Origin: Chara braunii
Lineage: Eukaryota > Streptophyta > Charophyceae > Charales > Characeae
NCBI GenBank assembly: GCA_003427395.1
Contig: BFEA01000062.1
Span: 2,556,570 to 2,580,260, forward strand
Length of the DNA: 23,691 nucleotides
Reading direction: 5' to 3'
This document shows, piece after piece, positions 18,394-23,691 of this stretch (positions within the stretch are counted from its first letter, which is position 1; every line of letters begins with the position of its first letter). A model generated the notes under the pieces. That model did no database searches, was not told where the DNA came from, and saw only the letters and a program-made list of their open reading frames with translations. A program made the translations under genes and the position numbers.

Positions 18394-20507
18394 TGGCTTG
18401 GGAGACGCCAGACACCCCCACCTGGTACCTTGGTATACTCGTGACAAGAGAAGGTCTAGCACCCCAAATGGGCCAGAACATGCTGACCAAACAAATCAAC
18501 AAATTAGGAAGGTGGGGCAATGTCTTCACATCCCTCATCGGACGAGCCCTGGTCCTTAACACTTCGGTCTTCTCAATGATGTGGTACTTAGCCTCCATCT
18601 GGACTGTCCCGGATAACATACTTAGCCTCCATCTGGACTGTCCCGAATAACATACTTAGCCTCCATCTGGACTGTCCCGGATAACTCTATCAAAGAACTG
18701 AACCAAAAAGCCAGGCTCTATCTATGGTCAAGAGACCCCAACAAAGAGAACAGTATATCTAAGTCGCATGGCACTATGTCACGAGGAGCCCGCTAAAGGG
18801 AGGTCTAGGGATTATAGACCCTGGAATAGAAACAAAAGCCTTGCAGATTAAGTGGATTATCAAACTTTTGATGAACCCAGACAGCGCATGGCATAAATTA
18901 GCCCTGGACAGCATCAGATCGCTAGCTCCGGTGCCCTCACCAGAGGATATGTCAGGACTGTTCTGGGTAATGAATAAAGACTGGATCATAGCCACAGAAG
19001 GAATCGAACGAGGGACGCCAAGCTAGAAGGCTATAGGCCTGATACTCCATACTCGACGTTGCTACTTCAAATCTGGAGAAAAATAATCCCTAACAAGTCC
19101 AACAGACTTAGATCTAAGGATGAAGTACTAAGGCAACCGCTCTTCGGGAACCAATGGGTGACAAATGAGGGCGACAACCCCCTTTTCTTAGAACACAGAT
19201 GGCTCTCCTGGGTCAAAAACGGCATATGGAAAATCGCTCACATATGGAATGAGGACAGGAAAGAATGGAAGACAGAACAGGAAATTAGTTCCCAACTGAA
19301 AGGATGCCACAAACGAGGACCCAATCTCCGGTACATTGTCAGCCTTATTCCACAGGAATGGAAAGATATCTTGACGGAAGCCGCTCCATGGAAACCCGNN
19401 GAATGGGGACTTAAGATACAAGAAATGATTCCCTCGAGAGCTTTCCAATTCTCCCACATGCAACGAGACTCACATACCAAGGCCACCTTCCTCTCCTTTC
19501 CAATCTCCACGACTGCTACCAATACGCCGGCCATCCTGAATAGCAATGTTAAGTCGGTAGTCTTGGACTCCTTCCTACTTAGGAAGATAAGGGTCCTTGG
19601 CTCTAGGCCCAAGTCAATCTTTAAACCGGACACAACAATCCACAACTTGGAGTTCGACTCAGCTGAATGGGCATGGATGCCGGACAAGACTAAGAACATC
19701 AAATCCAAAATCCCAATTCATGAGTACACAGTTAAACTAGGATACAGACTGTCACTGAAAACCAAAGACCCCGACCCTATCATTAAAAAAAGATGGCACA
19801 ATCTACTGGGCCAAGAGGCGGACAATCTCACGCAGATCCAGTGGAAAAAGTTCAAGCTTATTAGGCCAATCAAAATTAGAAGCTTACAATGGCTAATCGC
19901 CTACGCGGCATTACCAGTGAACCAATGGCTACACACGAGGCGTAAAAGTTCAGATCCCAACATCTCAGACTTGTGCATGGTTTGTAATGAAGGGACGGTA
20001 GAAGACATAGTTCAGTGCCTAATACATTGTAGAGAGGCGACAAACTACTGGGCAAGAGCCTCGGCACTCTTGGACTCCCTATTCCCAACCCCCTTCCCCA
20101 AACATCCCATCCAACTTCTCCTCTTGACTAACATCCCACAACAGCTCCAGAAGGCAGAAAAAATCTGGTTTGGACTCATCAGAAAGGTTACATTATGGGT
20201 CATATGGAAAGAATGATGCAGCAGAACGATTGAAGGACTGTCCAGCCCATGCGAGAAAGTTTGGGTGGAGGCGAAAATGATGATACAAGCCGAAGTCCTC
20301 TGCAGATGGAGGAAGACCAAACAGTCATGGACGGAGGACCAGGACCAACGAAAGAAGGAGAGATGGACCTTCAGCAAGAACTGGCTGATAAACGGCAAGA
20401 TTGCGGAGTTACGAGAAGACCGCATTTACTGGAAAGAGTGGCACAACTCAACCCCAGGAAGGATTCACCAGCAACAGATAACTGCGGATGGACAAGACAT
20501 TCCATGA
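18394..20507 (+). pseudogene. LINE ORF2 remnant: RT C-terminus and zinc-binding (zf-RVT) domain
   Basis: ORF2 copies LINE RNA at nicked target DNA. The remnant begins at WYLGI, followed by INKLGRWGN and SLIGRALVLN (RT thumb). After a shift it has YLWSRD, and after another shift WHYVTR...GGLGIIDPG...ALQIKW, hallmarks of plant LINE RT ends. From about 19011 a long frame carries IWRKIIPNK, then the zinc-binding region with IKIRSLQWLIAYAALPVNQW and CMVC...CLIHC (about 19974-20035), and WVIWKE. The usual His before the last Cys pair is Gln here. Frame breaks: a 34-bp triplication at 18587-18688, a one-base loss at about 18764, a shift at about 19010, and TGA at 20214-20216. The same frame resumes and ends at TGA 20505-20507. 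The element is inactive. Confidence 0.88.
18587..18688. repeat. 34-bp sequence in three tandem copies inside LINE ORF2
   Basis: CTTAGCCTCCATCTGGACTG starts at 18587, 18621 and 18655. The third copy differs in its last four bases. Two extra copies add 68 bp and shift the reading frame from the segment before to the segment after. Confidence 0.95.
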
Positions 20508-21226
20508 TCAGACATCCAAGAGGGGGAATAAGACGAAAGTAAGGGTGTCATAGAGCAGGATAGTAATCGAGGGTTTAGGGATTAAGGGTTTAAGGGATTC
20601 TCAGAGAGGGTAGAGAAACTTCGGGCAGGGGTCAGGGTGGCTCTTGGGTAAGGATGGATAAAAGAAGGTACAAGGGACAGACACGACAACCGGGCAAACT
20701 CTTTCTACGAATTTAGAACTATCTGACAACCCTAGCCACTAGGTCTGAGAGAAGACTTTCCCTACCAGACGAGGACAAGCAACAGCGCACAAGTACCGTT
20801 GAAGTTTACCAAGACCTGGCTGATTGAAGGAAAGTTGCAGAGACGAAGAATTTTTATGTACGGTGGAAGGACGAGCACAACTTGCAAGATGCTAAGAGAG
20901 CACCAAGATACCTCACGATTAATGGAGTAGTCCTGATACAGACAACAGTGTCCTATGCTGAGCAACAAGGGTATTAGGCGGGAACTTTAGAGAGGAAGGA
21001 GACTCAGATTTCTGGCTGGAGGCAGATCCTACCACTTTCTCTCGCTTCGAATAGGTCTATTTGACAGGCCCAAGAAGGGAACAGGGGTCCTTCAGCCATA
21101 TGGAACGAAGTGTGACCGTGTTTCATGATGTAATATTTTATTCTGACTTGCCGGGGGAATAGGAACCGGACTGATGCTCCCCAGAATGGAAAAGGAGCCA
21201 GACCCATAAGGACCTGTTTTTGTTAT
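20508..21226 (+). other. LINE 3' region containing a diverged second copy of the ORF2 C-terminal segment
   Basis: No intact frame follows the ORF2 stop. However, about 20800-20935 resembles the last part of ORF2 (about 20368-20500): CAAGA-CTGGCTGAT, GAG/ACGA, TGGAAAGA/TGGAAGGA and GCACAACT recur in the same order. Translation gives similar words (NWLINGK against TWLIEGK, WKEWHN against WKDEHN). I read it as an old tandem duplication or the 3' end of a related element. Confidence 0.45.
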
Positions 21227-21244
21227 AAAAAAAAAAGAAAAAAA
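21225..21244 (+). other. A-rich LINE 3' tail
   Basis: After GTTAT the sequence is nearly all A, with one G, directly abutting the right target-site duplication. This fits the poly(A)-type end of a LINE. Confidence 0.85.
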
Positions 21245-21261
21245 AAGAACCGTCGGATCTA
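21245..21261. repeat. Target-site duplication, right copy
   Basis: AAGAACCGTCGGATCTA is identical to 18377-18393. The leading AA could also belong to the tail, so the duplication is 15-17 bp. Confidence 0.85.
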
Positions 21262-23577
21262 GCGATTCTGAGGCAGTGGTCTGGATTCAGGCGGCGATTC
21301 AAACGTGGCACTTTACTTCTTCTATTTTCTTTTCTTTTCCTGCTCTTTTAAGCCCTCACAACCACTGCACCTGTCCCATAACCCGAGTGTAGGGATTCAG
21401 CGCGCAGTTGAAGAGTCCGCACCGGTCCTTCACCATAGCATCCCTGGGCGAGCCTGGCGGCTACCACGACCTCGGGTCGGTCATGCTCTGCTGTACAGCA
21501 GGGCATTGAGCCTGCATGCACCAATGGAAAGTCCAGTGGTGCACCCACCTTTTTACCGGTGGGAGCGTCAACTAGACCAGCCCCGCAGTAGAGGGCGCCC
21601 CAGGGGAACCTGAAATGCCACGGGGTTTCATCAGCAGGCATTCGGTACACAGCGGAGGGCTGGGACACTGCGCCCTCCGACAGCGCTGCTGGACGGGAAG
21701 AAGACGACCACCATAGCTGGGGCTGGTTGGACCTGAGCAATTCATCAGGTGCTGAAACGCTGCGAGCGGCACCATCTTTCTGGGATGTTGGGAGTTGGGT
21801 GCTGCCGTAGTTGTTACCACGTGGCAGCAGTTTCATCTTTCTTCTTCGAAGGGGGGAGTTCTCTTCTTCTGCAGGGAGGACGGCGCTGCTCCCTGGAATG
21901 GGGGTTGGGTCTGCAATCAGGGAATTCGGTGTTTGGTAGGTTGGCGCTTGAGACAGGGAGGTTGTGTCGGTGGTCCGCAGATGTCGGGGTTGAGGTGCTG
22001 TTTCAGAGTTGCGCCATTGCTAGAGCTGTGGAAACTGATAGGGAGGAAGAAGAAGTCTCCCAGATACTTGGTTGAAACTTGTTGCATTCTGTTCCAGTTG
22101 TTGAAACACGGTTGAGATTCTGGGAATTTGTGAAAGTTCTGATTCCACAATTGAATTTTCAATTCAATTCAATTTTTGTATCTTGAGCTTCCACTGCATA
22201 TCTCTCTCTGGTTGTGTGTGCATTTGCCTTCTCCGCTTCATAATTGCATGCGTGGTTTGCGGTGGACTGAGTTCCACTCAGTTACATAACACTTGCTTTT
22301 GGAGAGGCGACCGTGCATGACGGGCGCGGTAATTGTTGGCAACCTTCTTTCAAGTGGCAGTTGGAGTTTTGGAGCGATGCACCGTCTTCTTCAGCAGACA
22401 CCACTAGGGAAAGGACGTGAAGGGTTGGTGCATGTGGGGGCGAGAAATGAGAAGATACAGTGACCGTTCACATCGAATGGTAATCGAAGTGGAGGGGATT
22501 TTCTGGCATGTGCTGACCCTGGCGATTTTAGTTTACGGACGTCAACCCTAAACTTAATCCCCAGACGACCTGAGGGTGGATTTTCAAAGAGACAGGCACG
22601 GCCTGTCTGCAGTTTGGTCTGCCCTAATTGGCCGGCCACCAGATTGGTAGCAAGTGTCACTCCAAGATTGGAGTGAATCTTCCATCTCCATGTATTTCTG
22701 CAGCTGGAGAATAACTTTTTCCGAAAATTCGGACGGACGAATCTTGCAGAAGATTGATTGGAAATTTCGACGGTAATTTGACTTGGGCCGTTGACTTGCA
22801 GAAAGTCAACTGTGCAGAAGATTTGACTGCATGGCAGCACTGACTGGTCAAAGGTCGACCAGCGCTGCATCTCCAATCAAGTATTCCGGAATCTTACCTG
22901 CTCTGACGTCAGTGTGTGTCAGACAGTGCAGTTTGCATATAGGTTGCCAGAGGGTCTGAATCGGTCCAGTCTTCCACCCTGTCTAAAGTAATTCTGTATC
23001 TGCGGTTTTCTGTTTCTGATGCTGACCTGTTTCCCCTTCTTCAGACCTACGTTTGCTGTCATTTTCTCTATCGGTAATCTGTCCCGCCAGTGTGGTCTCC
23101 AAAGTGGTCTGTCTGTCAGTCCGTTGTCAGAAAATGATAGGCCTGGTCTGTGTCTGAATGGGGAAGCAGCCAGTTAGTCAGCGTGAGAGAATTGACTGCA
23201 GGCAGAACATTGTCAAGTCGAGGTGGAGGGACAGCGGTCCAAAGGGTAGGACAATAAAACCGTACTGGGATCTGTTTCACTTGTCTGCAGATATAGAAAA
23301 CACTGACAAAATCTGTTCCTCCCTCACCAATCAGTGCATGGCGACTGTGGATGGTCCCAGATGGGACCTGATCTGAAAATTTGTCAGATTCGAGTGTTGA
23401 ATCTCTGACTAACTATGGATGTGGAAAAAGAAAACCGTTGTTTGGCTTTGCAGCTTTTTCTGTTGTCCTAGCCTACAAACTCGCAGTCTGCTCAACAGTC
23501 ACTATGTAATAACCTGTCATATTAATGATATTATTCGGAATTCCCTTTTTTTCTGGGTTAAGTCGACGTCCGGCCCA

Positions 23578-23599
23578 GACGGACTGGGGGGGGTCCGTC
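23578..23599. repeat. 7-bp inverted repeat with a G-rich loop
   Basis: GACGGAC (23578-23584) and GTCCGTC (23593-23599) flank an 8-base TGGGGGGG loop. A T17 run follows at 23635-23651, too far away and in the wrong genomic setting to be a bacterial-type terminator. Confidence 0.65.
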
Positions 23600-23634
23600 C
23601 GGCAAAACCAGACGAGCCAAAAAACATCCCAGGA

Positions 23635-23651
23635 TTTTTTTTTTTTTTTTT
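23635..23651. repeat. Poly-T tract
   Basis: Seventeen consecutive T residues. On the minus strand this is a poly-A run that could be the tail of a retroposon lying to its right on the + axis, but the window ends 40 bases later. Confidence 0.9.
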
Positions 23652-23691
23652 GAAGATGGGGTTGGAGTGCGCTCGCTGAGAGGAGCAGAAA

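Larger units (their letters stand above)
18394..21244 (+). mobile_element. 5'-truncated LINE (non-LTR retrotransposon) insertion
   Basis: The insertion starts inside the reverse-transcriptase domain, carries the rest of ORF2 and about 720 bp of 3' sequence, and ends in an A-rich tail. It is flanked by identical 17-bp duplications. This is the classic product of target-primed reverse transcription that stopped early. The ORF2 tail has the YLGI...GGLGI...KW layout and C-terminal zinc-binding domain common in plant L1-like elements. The perfect duplication suggests a moderately recent insertion, though the coding frames are broken. Confidence 0.9.
21262..23691. other. Region right of the LINE, no gene supported
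   Basis: This stretch has balanced composition and no recognisable repeats, unlike the rest of the window. Long open frames exist on the minus strand (162 codons at 21348-21836, 161 codons at 22391-22876) and on the + strand (108 codons at 21749-22075, ending in an acidic stretch with DREEEEVSQILG). None shows a motif, and opposite-strand frames overlap. It could hold the 5' part or UTR/intron of a gene, or be plain intergenic DNA. 22904-22911 is TGACGTCA. CAGAC/GTCTG words are frequent between 22900 and 23350. Confidence 0.4.

Noticed and set aside
23578-23651. Rho-independent terminator (hairpin plus poly-T)
   Set aside because: The T-run is 35 bases past the stem, there is no upstream gene, and the DNA is eukaryotic.

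Overview
This window looks like repeat-rich intergenic DNA from a large eukaryotic nuclear genome. I favour a green-plant (streptophyte) source. The reasons are a Ty3/gypsy-type gag-protease remnant with a primer-binding site resembling the one plant elements copy from tRNA-Asp, a LINE with a plant-style zinc-binding reverse-transcriptase tail, long GA/CT microsatellites and a tandem satellite. No intact host gene can be supported. I cannot name the species. Short N runs (3895, 5214, 19399-19400) show it is an assembled scaffold.

Layout: 1-480 is a (GA)n tract followed by degenerate purine-rich and GATG/CAAT-type low-complexity DNA. 793-3385 is the left copy of a long direct repeat whose right copy is 12305-15595. 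Both copies carry decayed minus-strand coding segments. A 91-bp satellite (about 26 units, two subfamilies, a local 273-bp trimer) fills 3383-5745 and starts where the left repeat stops. CT and CTAT microsatellites follow, then about 1.2 kb without recognisable genes.

From about 11612 down to 7236 on the minus strand lies a truncated LTR retrotransposon. In its own 5'->3' order it has: a degenerate tRNA-Asp-type primer-binding site, a leader with an imperfect palindrome, two unrecognised ORFs (here ORF-A and ORF-B), gag with a CCHC zinc knuckle, a retropepsin-like protease, and a short downstream segment. Reverse transcriptase, RNase H and integrase are absent. ORF-A is related to the ORF in both long direct repeats, so this protein family occurs three times in the window. 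Coding capacity upstream of gag is the most interesting feature here.

From 15596 to 18376 there is little beyond a decayed minus-strand reading frame near 17.1-17.7 kb. At 18394-21244 a 5'-truncated LINE is inserted. It is bounded by a 17-bp target-site duplication, ends in an A-rich tail, and its ORF2 is broken by three frameshifts and a stop. 21262-23691 has a different texture and may be single-copy or promoter/UTR-like DNA, but I can support no gene there.

The genes do not form a working pathway. The window is a stack of mobile-element remnants, a satellite and microsatellites.
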